Below, one piece after another: positions 18,164 to 26,911 of a stretch of 64,000 nt of DNA (position 1 is the first letter of the stretch; every line of letters begins with the position of its first letter). Source of the DNA: Alphaproteobacteria bacterium (lineage in GTDB: Bacteria; Pseudomonadota; Alphaproteobacteria; Caulobacterales; Parvularculaceae); assembly GCA_016125425.1 (NCBI GenBank), contig WGLT01000002.1, forward strand, positions 124,001 through 188,000, read 5' to 3'. Under the pieces are notes generated by a model. The model was not told the origin of the DNA and searched no databases. It worked only from the letters and a program-made list of their open reading frames with translations. A program made the position numbers and the translations under genes.

Positions 18164-18940
18164 ATGGCTCCCAAAACCGGCATTGTCATGCTCGCCACGC
18201 CCGAGATCGAGGCCTATGCGCGCCATACGAAAGCGGGCTGGCGCGACTATGCGGCCCGGCACGGTTATGAGTTCCGGTCCGAATCGCGCCGGCTCATTCC
18301 TGATATGCACATCAATTGGAGCAAGATCGAACTTGTACGGCGCACGCTCGCGGCGAAAGAGTTCGATATTCTTCTGCTCGTCGACGCCGACACGATCATT
18401 GTCGATCCGGCGCGCCGGCTCGAATCGATCCTCGCCGCCTACCCGGACAAATCGCTGCTGTTCTGCGCCGACACGACCCGGCGCGCCGGCGCGCATTTCC
18501 CGCTCAACATGAAGGGCGCCGCGATATGCCGGACGACGCGGCCGCCGAACGCCGGATTCATTCTTATGCGCGTGGGAAAGTTCGTCGCAGGCTTTTTCGA
18601 CGAATGGCTCGCCCTGGCGCGCGGACCGATGGCGCATTGGGCCGATATTCATCCGCGCAATCAAAATGTCCTCTGGCGGGGGCTCTTTCGGCGACATCGA
18701 AAGAAGGTCGGCGTTCTCGACAAGGAAGTCGCGCGCTGCGGCGTTAATGAGACTCTCGACCGGATCGCGCTCGATTGCGACGGCGCCTTTGTCGTGCACG
18801 ACAAGCGTCTGCCGCTTGAGGCTGAACGCGCGCGCGCGCTGCTTCGATATCATCGCGCCCGGTCAACCTTGCGGTCGGCCGCCTCTGCGCCGCTGCGGCG
18901 CGGCGCGGTCTCTGCGGCTGCAGGCCAGGCAGGGCGCTGA
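18164..18940 (+). CDS. GT34-like (GMA12/MNN10) galactosyl/xylosyltransferase family protein
   Basis: 258 aa. The N-terminal half shows the GT-A pattern of the GMA12/MNN10 family: YAARHGYEF, HINWSKIELVRRTL and LLVDADTIIV with the DxD-type metal site D74-A-D76, then NAGFILMRVG. GT34 members are mostly fungal and plant Golgi enzymes; bacterial members exist but are less common. The C-terminal 30 residues are Arg/Ala-rich and probably disordered. Sits between a GT4 gene and a methyltransferase gene with 3 bases to the latter. Confidence 0.72.
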   Translation: MAPKTGIVMLATPEIEAYARHTKAGWRDYAARHGYEFRSESRRLIPDMHINWSKIELVRRTLAAKEFDILLLVDADTIIVDPARRLESILAAYPDKSLLFCADTTRRAGAHFPLNMKGAAICRTTRPPNAGFILMRVGKFVAGFFDEWLALARGPMAHWADIHPRNQNVLWRGLFRRHRKKVGVLDKEVARCGVNETLDRIALDCDGAFVVHDKRLPLEAERARALLRYHRARSTLRSAASAPLRRGAVSAAAGQAGR

Positions 18941-18943
18941 CAC

Positions 18944-19627
18944 GTGACCCCCGCCCCCTTCCATCATGTCGCCGCCGTGTTCGGCCGCCTGCGCCGGCCG
19001 GCTTTCGACGCGCGGGCGGCGGTCGAGCTGCTTCGCTTTGAACTGCCCTTTTTTCCGCCGACGCGCTACACGCTCGCCGCTTCGGCGCTTCTGACGGTGC
19101 TCAACGACATTCTGATCAACAAGCGCCGTCTCGTCGTGGAGCTCGGAAGCGGATTTTCGACCGCCTATATCGCCAAGGCGCTCGGCGAGACCGGCGGCTC
19201 GCTGATCTCCGTCGAGTCGAATGCGGAATGGCTCGATCATGTCAGCGCCCACGCCCGGCGCTGCGGCGTCGCGGATCGCATTACGCCCGTTCATGCGCCT
19301 TTGAAGCCGCATGAGACCGGCGGCGATTGGTACGCCACGGACATTCTGGCGGCCGCGCTCGAAGGGCGCGAAATCGACCTCCTTCTCGTCGACGGGCCGG
19401 TCGCGAGCAGCCGGGCCAAGCGGCGCGCGCGGGCGCCGGCCGTGCCGGAGCTTTCGCGCTATCTCGCGCCCCGCTGCGCCGTGTTTCTCGACGACCTGCA
19501 CCGGTTCTCGCATGTTCAGATTGCGCGCGAATGGGGCGCGATTCTCGGCGTCAAATTCTCGATCGTCCACGCTCGCGGCGGTTTCGCCTACGCCGCGCGC
19601 GGAGCGGGCTTCGACCCGATCCTGTAG
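18944..19627 (+). CDS. Class I SAM-dependent methyltransferase
   Basis: 227 aa, GTG start 3 bases after the GT34-like gene. LVVELGSGFSTAYIAKAL is the SAM-binding glycine loop; SLISVESNAEW places the acidic ribose contact after strand 2, and LLLVDGP corresponds to motif II. Resembles sugar O-methyltransferases and CmcI-like enzymes in glycan clusters. Possibly decorates the product of the neighbouring transferases, which is inference from position. Confidence 0.8.
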   Translation: MTPAPFHHVAAVFGRLRRPAFDARAAVELLRFELPFFPPTRYTLAASALLTVLNDILINKRRLVVELGSGFSTAYIAKALGETGGSLISVESNAEWLDHVSAHARRCGVADRITPVHAPLKPHETGGDWYATDILAAALEGREIDLLLVDGPVASSRAKRRARAPAVPELSRYLAPRCAVFLDDLHRFSHVQIAREWGAILGVKFSIVHARGGFAYAARGAGFDPIL

Positions 19628-19767
19628 GCAAGCCGCGGCGCAGCGGGCGCGGGCGGGTCCGCCCATCAGGCCAAACCGCTTGCCAGCGCGGCCCGGGCTT
19701 GTCAGGAAAGCCCGACCAGGCCCGCCTGCATGCAGTTCGGGCGATTCGACATGAGCGCCGCAACCGC

Positions 19768-20757
19768 ATGAAATTTCTTTCGAGAGCCGCTGACCTGATC
19801 CTCAGCCATTTGCGCGAGGCGCGCGAGCGCCCGCTTGTGCGTCGGACGCTCGCCATCGGCCACTGGACGCTTCTTGCGGCGATTGTCGCGCTTCTTTTCT
19901 ACCGGCTGACCCAGATCGGCTGGGGCGAGGTCATCCGGTCAATTCCGGCCTCGCCCTGGTTTTTCCTGTTTTTCATTCTGCGCTATCTGACCCTGCCGCT
20001 GTCGGAAGGCGCGATTTACGAAATTATCTGGGACAGGCCGCTCGCGCGGCATTTTCCAGCCTTTATCCGAAAGCGCGTCTACAACAATGCGGTCGCCGGA
20101 TATTCGGGCGAAGGATTTCTCGCCCTGTGGGCGCGCCGCGCGCTCGGCCTTTCCGGCAAGGCGGCGCTGATCTCGATTAAGGACAACAACATCCTGTCCT
20201 CGCTCGCGGCGAATATCTCGACCGTGCTGATCGTGGCCGCGCTGGCGGCGACAGGCGGCCTTCAAAAGGCGATCGCCATCCATCCGGGATCGGCCGCGCT
20301 GGTCGCGTTCTCGACCGTCATAGCCGCGGCGATGGCCGTCGCCGTCATATTTTTCGGCAAGCGCCTGATTACGTTGCCGCGCGCAAAGGTCTTCCGCGTC
20401 GTCTCGATTCACGCGGCGCGACAGGTCGTCACGCTTGTCCTCTTCGCCGCCATGTACGCCTCGGCCCTGCCCAACGCTTCGCTCGGGGCCATTCTGCTCT
20501 TCATCGGATTGCAGCTCGTGATCAGCCGGGTGCCCTTCCTGCCCAATCAGGACCTTGTTTACATGACGGCCGCGCTTTCGATCGCTTCCGTCATCAACTC
20601 CCCGCCCGAGGTCGTCGCCGGCATGCTGGTCGCCGAAGCGGGCCTGTCGCAATTGCTCAGCGTGGCGCTCTTCTTTGCGACCGCCCATCTTGCGCGTCGC
20701 ACCGGCGCGCCGAATCCGCTAAAGCCTCCGGGCGTCGCGCAGGTCGGAACGCCGTGA
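19768..20757 (+). CDS. Polytopic membrane protein, flippase-like
   Basis: 329 aa from ATG 19768; the 476-aa ORF in the track is an upstream over-extension through the methyltransferase gene in another frame. Eight or so hydrophobic helices. The layout recalls the LPG_synthase_TM/UPF0104 group (AglD-like), which includes flippases and glycolipid enzymes, but I see no decisive motif. Its GTGA junction with the MFS gene means coupled translation. Confidence 0.7.
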   Translation: MKFLSRAADLILSHLREARERPLVRRTLAIGHWTLLAAIVALLFYRLTQIGWGEVIRSIPASPWFFLFFILRYLTLPLSEGAIYEIIWDRPLARHFPAFIRKRVYNNAVAGYSGEGFLALWARRALGLSGKAALISIKDNNILSSLAANISTVLIVAALAATGGLQKAIAIHPGSAALVAFSTVIAAAMAVAVIFFGKRLITLPRAKVFRVVSIHAARQVVTLVLFAAMYASALPNASLGAILLFIGLQLVISRVPFLPNQDLVYMTAALSIASVINSPPEVVAGMLVAEAGLSQLLSVALFFATAHLARRTGAPNPLKPPGVAQVGTP

Positions 20758-22112
20758 AAACGCCGCTCTTTTTCGAACGCCGGTTTCTGCCGCTCTGGGC
20801 GGCGTTCTCGCTGAGCGCCTTTAACGATAATGTGCTGCGCCAGGCCCTGATTATCGGCATTGGCTACGGCGCGATTCCGATCGCCGGATTCAACGACCCG
20901 AAAAACGCCATTCCATTCGTCGGCGGCCTCTTCAGCGCGGCGACCCTCGCCTGCACGAGCATCGCCGGACAAATCGCCGAAAAATACGAAACCGCGATGC
21001 TTCTCAGGCGACTCAAATTCGCTGAATTCGTGCTGATGGCGCTTGCAGCCCTCGGTTTTTATCTTGACAACGGCTTGTTTCTCGCCGTGATCTTTGTCGC
21101 GATGAGCGCGCAACTGGCGTTCTTCAGTCCAGTGAGGATTACGGCTCTTCCGAAATATCTTCGTCCTGACGAATTGATACGCGGCAACGCCTTCTGCAAT
21201 GCGGGTATGTTCATCGCGGTTGTCGCCGGTCTCGTTCTCGGAGGCGTGCTGATGCCGCTGCCTTTCGGCTGGATCGTCATTTCGGCGATTTTGCTGACAG
21301 CGGCGATGACGAGCGGGCTCGGCGTTCTGGCGCAGCCGCCCGCGCCGCCCGACGCGCCGCATCTCAAGATCGACTGGAATCCCGCCGGCCAGACGATCCG
21401 GATCATGGCCTTCGCGTTTTCCGAACCCGGCGTCTGGCGGGCGCTGGTCGGCGTGGCGATTTTCTATGTTGTCTCGACCATCACGACGATTCTCGTTCCG
21501 CTCTATGCGATCGAGGAGCTCGGCGCGAACGGCGCGGCCGCAACCGCGATCATGGGCGTGTTCGCCGTCGGCGCCGGATTCGGCGCCATCGTTTCGGCGA
21601 CGCTTTCCAAGCGGCGCAGCGGCCTCGGCTTTTCCGCGCTCGGCATCGGCGCGGCCGGCGCGATGACTTTCGGCCTTTACTGGCTGACCAGCATTGTCGC
21701 CGAGACGGGCGCAAGCGCAACGGTCAGGCAGCTGCTCAGCCACACGCCCGGTCGGCTGCTGCTCGCAGGGTTCTTTTTCTCCTCGGCGTTCACCGGGCTT
21801 TATCTGGTCCCCCTGCAGGCCGCGGCCCAGCGGCGCGCGCCGGCCGCGACGCGGGCGCGCATCATGGCGGCCGGCAACCTGCTCAACGCATGCTGCGCCA
21901 TGTTCGGCTCGCTCTGCGTCCTGCTGATCACGGCGACGCCGCTGACGCCGGCGAGCGGCTTCCTGATTATCTCCGCCGTCGAATTCGGGGTCGCGCTCTA
22001 TATGGTTGCGCGCTGGTTCGTCCTCCCCCAGGGCCTGTATGACGATTCCCTCAATGGGAGCGCCCGCGAGGGAGCCGTTTCCGAGAACGCTCCGACCGAT
22101 CGTGCCGCCTGA
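20754..22112 (+). CDS. MFS transporter, LplT-like (lysophospholipid transporter family)
   Basis: 452 aa, GTG start overlapping the previous stop. The first helix carries FLPLWAAFSLSAFNDNVLRQAL and the loop AFFSPVRITALPKYL matches the FFGP.KYGALP signature of the LplT/Aas branch of MFS proteins, which flips lysophospholipids inward across the inner membrane. No acyltransferase domain is fused or adjacent. A strong 9-bp hairpin follows the stop, before lptF. Confidence 0.82.
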   Translation: MKTPLFFERRFLPLWAAFSLSAFNDNVLRQALIIGIGYGAIPIAGFNDPKNAIPFVGGLFSAATLACTSIAGQIAEKYETAMLLRRLKFAEFVLMALAALGFYLDNGLFLAVIFVAMSAQLAFFSPVRITALPKYLRPDELIRGNAFCNAGMFIAVVAGLVLGGVLMPLPFGWIVISAILLTAAMTSGLGVLAQPPAPPDAPHLKIDWNPAGQTIRIMAFAFSEPGVWRALVGVAIFYVVSTITTILVPLYAIEELGANGAAATAIMGVFAVGAGFGAIVSATLSKRRSGLGFSALGIGAAGAMTFGLYWLTSIVAETGASATVRQLLSHTPGRLLLAGFFFSSAFTGLYLVPLQAAAQRRAPAATRARIMAAGNLLNACCAMFGSLCVLLITATPLTPASGFLIISAVEFGVALYMVARWFVLPQGLYDDSLNGSAREGAVSENAPTDRAA

Positions 22113-22114
22113 CA

Positions 22115-22136
22115 GCGCCGGCGCTTTCGCCGGCGC
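22115..22136 (+). terminator. Stem-loop between the LplT-like gene and lptF
   Basis: GCGCCGGCG at 22115-22123 pairs perfectly with CGCCGGCGC at 22128-22136 around a CTTT loop, starting 3 bases after the stop. No T run follows, so this may be a weak terminator or an RNA-stability element that separates lptF-lptG levels from the upstream glycan genes. Confidence 0.4.
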
Positions 22137-22218
22137 GCGGAATTCGCTACAGACGCTACTTTGCGGCGCGGAGCCCTGCTTTGCGTCTTGCCGCGCTATC
22201 GGGTGAACAGCCGACTTC

Positions 22219-23445
22219 ATGGGCCTTGTCGACCGCTACATTTTGCGCGCTGTCATTACGCCGCTGATCATCGCGCTCTGCATCGCCGGGATGCTGCTGC
22301 TCCTAGAGCAGATGTTGCGCCTGTTCGACTTCGTTTTGGCCCAGAAAGGGCCGATCGACGTCGTTTGGCGCATGCTCGCCAATCTCGTGCCGCTCTATCT
22401 CAGCCTGGCCTTGCCGCTCGGCACTTTCGTCGGGATCATGCTCGCCTTTCGCGGCCTTTCTCTTTCAAGCGAGCTCGACGCCCTCAATTCGAGCGGCGCG
22501 TCGATCACCCGCCTGATGAGACCGATTTATCTTCTTGTGATTGCGCTGATGGCGCTCGATTTTCTGCTCGTCTCCTACATTCAGCCGTTCGCCAGCTATA
22601 AATACCGACAGATCAAATTCGACCTGACAAGCGGCGCGCTCGGCATTCCGATTCCGCAGGGAACCTTTGTCGACATCACCGACAACGTCACCATCCGGCT
22701 CGGCAAGGTGAATTCGAAGACTCATGAAGTCGACGATATCTATCTGGAGCAGCGGGATGCGCGCGGCGGCAAATCCATCATCACCGCGAGCCACGGATCG
22801 ATTTCCACGACGCCCGAGATCAGCCACATCTTGTTGAAGCTGCGCGACGGCCGGCAGGTGTTCATCGATCCGGCGGGCCAGCACGCGAACGCGCTCAGCT
22901 TTGACAGTTTCGACGTGGAGGTCGATTTGCCGTCGGTCGGCGTGTTCCGCGCGCGCGGCGGCGACGAAGACGAATCCACGCTCGGCGAAATTCTCAGGCG
23001 GCTTCGCGCGGGAAGCCCCGGCGGCGATCCTCTCTGGTATGATTTCAGAGCCGGCCTGCACTGGCGGATCATTCATCCGCTGACATTCCTCGTCATGCCG
23101 ATCCTCGCCGTCGCCATGGGCGTGACCGGCCGGCGGCGGGCGTCCAATATCAAGCCGGTCGTCGGCATCGCGATCATCATCGTCTATCACGAATTGCTCG
23201 AGGAATGGGGGCTTGCGACCGCCCGCGCGGGCCACTTGTCGCCCTATGTTTCGATGTGGGGCCTGCTGGCGGCGCTGCTTGTCGTTTCGATCGTCCTTTA
23301 TCGCGGCTCAATCGATCACGCGCGCACGACGCGCGTCATGGCGCGCCGCGATCAGGAGCCGGCGGTGCGCGTATTAAGTCCCTCCGGGCCGCATGAAAGA
23401 GCAAGCGTCGATCTCGGCGCGGCCGCGCAGGGACCGGGCCGATGA
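22219..23445 (+). CDS. lptF: LPS export ABC transporter permease LptF
   Basis: 408 aa. Six membrane helices in a 3+3 arrangement around a large periplasmic jellyroll region (about 120-300). It starts MGLVDRYILRAVITPLIIAL, and the LALPLGTFVGIMLAF stretch is typical of LptF. Forms the LptB2FG complex that extracts LPS from the inner membrane to the LptA bridge. Its stop overlaps lptG by 4 bases. Confidence 0.93.
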   Translation: MGLVDRYILRAVITPLIIALCIAGMLLLLEQMLRLFDFVLAQKGPIDVVWRMLANLVPLYLSLALPLGTFVGIMLAFRGLSLSSELDALNSSGASITRLMRPIYLLVIALMALDFLLVSYIQPFASYKYRQIKFDLTSGALGIPIPQGTFVDITDNVTIRLGKVNSKTHEVDDIYLEQRDARGGKSIITASHGSISTTPEISHILLKLRDGRQVFIDPAGQHANALSFDSFDVEVDLPSVGVFRARGGDEDESTLGEILRRLRAGSPGGDPLWYDFRAGLHWRIIHPLTFLVMPILAVAMGVTGRRRASNIKPVVGIAIIIVYHELLEEWGLATARAGHLSPYVSMWGLLAALLVVSIVLYRGSIDHARTTRVMARRDQEPAVRVLSPSGPHERASVDLGAAAQGPGR

Positions 23446-24533
23446 ACGCAGCGGAAGGGGTCTTCGTTCGTTATGTCGGGTTGCGGTTTCTCATCCGATT
23501 CATAGGCATTCTGGCGCTCTTCGTCGTCGTCATCCAGATGCTGAACCTGCTCAGCAATTCGCGCGAAATCCTTGCGGCGAAAGGGGCGGGATGGGATTCG
23601 CTGACGAAATACGTGCTGCTCCATTCGCCGCAAGTGGTCGCGCAATTCACGCCCTTCGCGGCGCTGCTCGCCGTCGTTGTGACGCTGTCCACGCTGAATA
23701 TGTCGAACGAGATCACCGTCATGCGCGCTGCGGGAATGTCGGTGCATCGCGTGCTGTTCCCGATCGGCTGCGTATGCGCCGGCATTGCGCTGTTTCATTT
23801 CGCGTTCAACGAGACCGTCGCCGTCGGCGCGGAGCGCAGGCTGGCTTACTGGAAGGCCAATGATTACGCGACCGACCTTCCGCCGGATTCAGGAACGCGG
23901 ACCAATGTCCGGCTCGTTCACAACGGCGAATATATTTACGCCGGCAGCGCCGCGCGCGTCGATAAAGGCGTCTGGCTCAACAATCTGACCATCAGCAAGC
24001 TGACCCCGGAAGGTCTTATCGACGGCGAAACGGAGGCGCGCGCCGCGCGCTATCAAAACGGCAAATGGCGTCTTTTCGACGTTCGCTCCTTCGACGTGGC
24101 GACGCTCAAGGTGACCCGGACGGCGAGCGCCGACTGGCCGGAGGGAGTCGATCCGGAAATTCTCTTCGCCCTTTCCTTCAATCCCGATCAGACCAGCCTG
24201 CGCGAGCTCTGGCGCAAGATCGTCGAACTGCGCGAGGAGGGCGCCGACGCAAGGTCGGCGACGACGTCGTTTCTGAGCCGGTTTTCGAAGCCGATGGCGA
24301 CGCTCGCCATGCCCTTGCTCGGCGCGATCGCCGGCTTCGGCGTCGGAAGGCAAGGCAACCAGCTGCAACGGGCGGTGGTCGGCGGGGCCCTGGGCTTCAG
24401 CTATTTCGTCGGCGAAAACATGATGCTGGCGCTCGGCAAACTCGGCGTCGCCCCGGCCATGCTCGGCGCCTTCTTCCCCTTCTCGCTGTTCATGGTGGTG
24501 GGCTTTTCGATCCTCCTCGCCATGGAAAGTTGA
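23442..24533 (+). CDS. lptG: LPS export ABC transporter permease LptG
   Basis: 363 aa, ATGA overlap with lptF. Six helices in 3+3 with a periplasmic domain; QFTPFAALLAVVVTLSTLNMSNEITVMRAAGMSV is the conserved cytoplasmic coupling-helix region that contacts LptB, and TLAMPLLGAIAGFGVG marks the second half. Partner of LptF; lptB is not in this window. Confidence 0.94.
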   Translation: MNAAEGVFVRYVGLRFLIRFIGILALFVVVIQMLNLLSNSREILAAKGAGWDSLTKYVLLHSPQVVAQFTPFAALLAVVVTLSTLNMSNEITVMRAAGMSVHRVLFPIGCVCAGIALFHFAFNETVAVGAERRLAYWKANDYATDLPPDSGTRTNVRLVHNGEYIYAGSAARVDKGVWLNNLTISKLTPEGLIDGETEARAARYQNGKWRLFDVRSFDVATLKVTRTASADWPEGVDPEILFALSFNPDQTSLRELWRKIVELREEGADARSATTSFLSRFSKPMATLAMPLLGAIAGFGVGRQGNQLQRAVVGGALGFSYFVGENMMLALGKLGVAPAMLGAFFPFSLFMVVGFSILLAMES

Positions 24534-24539
24534 AGGGTC

Positions 24540-24560
24540 CGCCCCAGCCTTTACGGGGCG
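24540..24560 (+). terminator. Hairpin after lptG
   Basis: CGCCCC at 24540-24545 pairs with GGGGCG at 24555-24560 around a 9-base loop, followed by TTAGCAAAT. A short, plausible terminator isolating lptG from flbT. Confidence 0.4.
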
Positions 24561-24572
24561 TTAGCAAATAGA

Positions 24573-24602
24573 CGGAATATTCCGATTTACAACTTAAAGT
24601 TG
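24573..24602. promoter_or_regulatory. Two palindromes upstream of flbT
   Basis: A/T-rich leader of flbT holding the perfect 12-bp palindrome CGGAATATTCCG (24573-24584) and, 6 bases on, CAACTT-A-AAGTTG (24590-24602). Either could be an operator. They lie 40-70 bases before the flbT start. Confidence 0.35.
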
Positions 24603-24641
24603 CTGCTCGTAAGTATAGCACGCAAAAGGAGGGGTTGCGGA

Positions 24642-25034
24642 ATGTCGGGACTGATCCTTCGTTTGAGACCGCATGAGGAGCTGCTCATCAACGGCGCCCT
24701 GGTGCAGAATGGCGACCGCAAGACCAATCTGCGGGTGAAATCGGACGGGGCCTCGATTCTGCGCCTCAAAGACGCCATGCGGCCCGAGGAGGCGACGACC
24801 CCCGAGCGGCGCGCCTATTACGTCGCGCAGCTCGCGGTCGCGGGGCAGATGGAGAGCAGCGAAGCGGCGGAGATCCTTTCCGGCGCCCTCACTCAGCTCA
24901 TGAACGACTATCGCGGCCGGGCCGAGCGGACGGCGCTTGAGCTTGCGACGAACGAGCTTGAGGCGGGCCGCCTCTACAGCGTGATGCGACGCCTGCGCCG
25001 TCTGATCGACGCGCCCGCGCCGGCCGCCGTCTGA
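24642..25034 (+). CDS. flbT: Flagellin post-transcriptional regulator FlbT
   Basis: 130 aa from ATG 24642, 9 bases after an AAGGAGG ribosome-binding site. MSGLILRLRPHEELLINGALVQNGDRKTNLRVKS is the FlbT N-terminus. In Caulobacter FlbT binds the leader of flagellin mRNA and, with FlaF, couples flagellin synthesis to hook completion. No other flagellar gene (flaF, fliC, hook genes) is visible within the window, so here it is an orphan between lptG and a GFA-family gene. Confidence 0.9.
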   Translation: MSGLILRLRPHEELLINGALVQNGDRKTNLRVKSDGASILRLKDAMRPEEATTPERRAYYVAQLAVAGQMESSEAAEILSGALTQLMNDYRGRAERTALELATNELEAGRLYSVMRRLRRLIDAPAPAAV

Positions 25035-25100
25035 TTTTTCTGGACAAGCGCCGAGCCGCGCAGTCGATTCGCCACGGCACAATCGACGGGAGAGGCGGCG

Positions 25101-25589
25101 ATGGCGCATGGCAGCGGATTTCCAATCGAAGGCGGCTGCGACTGCCGCGCGGTCCGCTATCGGCTGACGAGCGCGCCGCTTTTCGTGCATTGCTGCCATT
25201 GCCGATGGTGCCAGCGCGAAACCGGATCGGCATTCGCGCTCAACGCGATGATCGAGACTGACCGCGTCGAGCTTGCGGCCGGCGCGCCGGAGCAAACGCT
25301 CACCCCGTCGAACAGCGGCAAGGGCCAGAAAATATTCCGGTGTCCGATCTGCCGGATCGCCCTGTGGAGCCATTACGCCGGCGCGGGAGATAAAATCGCC
25401 TTCATACGCGTCGGCACGCTCGACGATCCGGACCGGCTGCCGCCGGACATCCATATATTCACCGCGTCCAAACAGCCCTGGGTCGTTCTCGGCGACGGCA
25501 AACCCGCCGTCGCTGAATATTACGATCGCGAGCGCTATTGGCCCGCCGAGAGCCTAGAGCGCCGCCGGTCGCTTCTCGGCCTGTCTTAA
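25101..25589 (+). CDS. GFA family (CENP-V/glutathione-dependent formaldehyde-activating-like) protein
   Basis: 162 aa. Zinc-site cysteines are clear: GGCDCRAVRY near 12-20, VHCCHCRWCQRETGSAFALN near 30-48, and FRCPICRIALWSH near 79-91. The fold resembles Gfa, which speeds adduct formation of glutathione and formaldehyde, but most members have unproven roles. Its last 36 bases overlap the convergent cyclopropane synthase gene. Confidence 0.9.
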   Translation: MAHGSGFPIEGGCDCRAVRYRLTSAPLFVHCCHCRWCQRETGSAFALNAMIETDRVELAAGAPEQTLTPSNSGKGQKIFRCPICRIALWSHYAGAGDKIAFIRVGTLDDPDRLPPDIHIFTASKQPWVVLGDGKPAVAEYYDRERYWPAESLERRRSLLGLS

Positions 25590-26843
25590 GCGCGGCGGAC
25601 CGGAGTCCCTCGCGGCCAGCGACCGCTCCGTCTCGCCGAGATAGTCGCGCGTCAACGGGACCGCATCGACGCTTTTCGCCATCTGCATCTGGAAGACCAT
25701 ATGCCCGCCATGGCGGAAAGCGAATTCGGACGTCGTCAGATAGAACTCCCACATCCGGCAGAACCGTTCGTCGAACATCTTTTGCGCCTCATCGCGGCGC
25801 GCTTCGAACCGGCGGGACCATTCGCGCAAGGTCTGCGCGTAATGCATGCGCAGGATCTCAACGTCGGTCACCCAAAGACGGCGCCGCTCGACCGCCGCAA
25901 ACACTTCCGACAACGACGGCGAATATCCTCCGGGGAATATGTATTTGCGGATCCACGCCCCCGTGACATCGGGACCGTCCTTGCGGCCGATGGCGTGCAA
26001 AAGCGCGACGCCGTCTTCGGCGAGCAAGTCATGAATCTTGCGGAAAAAGACGTCGTAATAAGGAACGCCGACATGCTCGAACATGCCGATCGAAACGATC
26101 CGGTCGAAGCGGCCGCCGATCTCGCGGTAGTCGGCGAGCCGGAATTCGACTTTGCCGGACAGTCCCCGCGCGGCGGCGCGCTGGTCGGCGAGCGCTTTTT
26201 GCTCTGTAGACAGAGTGATTCCGACCACGCGCGCGTCGAACTGTTCGGCGAGATAGAAGGCCATCGCGCCCCAGCCGCAGCCAATGTCCAGAACGCGCGC
26301 GCCGGGCTTCATCAGCAGCTTTGAGGCGACATGGCGGAGCTTTGCGCGCTGCGCCTCTTCGAGGCTCATCGCCGGATCGGAAAAATAGGCGCATGAATAA
26401 TTGAGGCCCTCATCGAGAAACAGCCGGTAAAGATCGTTCGAGAGGTCATAATGGCGGGCGGCGTTTTTGCGCGCGCGGCCCGTGGCATTGTGCTGATAGA
26501 AGCGCCGAAGCCGCTTCGCCCCTTCATGCAGCGCGCGTCTTGCGGGTCTTGTCCGCAAATTGGCGGCGTTTTGGTGAAAGAGCCTCAAGAGGTCGCGAAG
26601 CCGGCCTTCCTCGATTGTCAGCGCGCCGTCCATATAGGCTTCGCCGGCTTTCAGCTCGGGGTTCAGAAACAGCGCCGGATAAAGGGCCGGATCGGACAGG
26701 CGCAAGGCGACCCGGGGGGCGCCGCCGTCGCCATATTCGCGTCTTCGCCCTTCGGCGTCGATGAAGACGAGAGAGCCGCGCTTGACCAGCGCGCGCAGCA
26801 TCCGGTTCAGCGCCAACAAGGACCCTTTCTCGATGATGTTCAT
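25554..26843 (-). CDS. cfa: Cyclopropane-fatty-acyl-phospholipid synthase
   Basis: 429 aa with GGAGG 8 bases before the ATG. Transfers a methylene from SAM to unsaturated acyl chains of membrane phospholipids. The SAM loop VLDIGCGWGAMAFYLAEQ lies around 185-203, preceded by HYDLSNDLYRLFLDEGLNYSCAYF, the bicarbonate/substrate region, and followed by SIGMFEHVG and YIFPGGYSPSL. The longer N-terminal domain (about 1-120) is also typical. Divergent from mtaB across 68 bases. Confidence 0.94.
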   Translation of the reverse strand: MNIIEKGSLLALNRMLRALVKRGSLVFIDAEGRRREYGDGGAPRVALRLSDPALYPALFLNPELKAGEAYMDGALTIEEGRLRDLLRLFHQNAANLRTRPARRALHEGAKRLRRFYQHNATGRARKNAARHYDLSNDLYRLFLDEGLNYSCAYFSDPAMSLEEAQRAKLRHVASKLLMKPGARVLDIGCGWGAMAFYLAEQFDARVVGITLSTEQKALADQRAAARGLSGKVEFRLADYREIGGRFDRIVSIGMFEHVGVPYYDVFFRKIHDLLAEDGVALLHAIGRKDGPDVTGAWIRKYIFPGGYSPSLSEVFAAVERRRLWVTDVEILRMHYAQTLREWSRRFEARRDEAQKMFDERFCRMWEFYLTTSEFAFRHGGHMVFQMQMAKSVDAVPLTRDYLGETERSLAARDSGPPRLRQAEKRPAAL

Positions 26844-26911
26844 AAGAAGCGCCTCCGTTCAACCGCGCGCCCCCTTCGACAAGGGACCGTGAAGGCCCTA
26901 CATAGCCGCCC

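Noticed and set aside
20559-22220. 553-aa minus-strand ORF over the LplT-like gene
   Set aside because: Shadow of a clear twelve-helix MFS gene; the translation is charged and repetitive.
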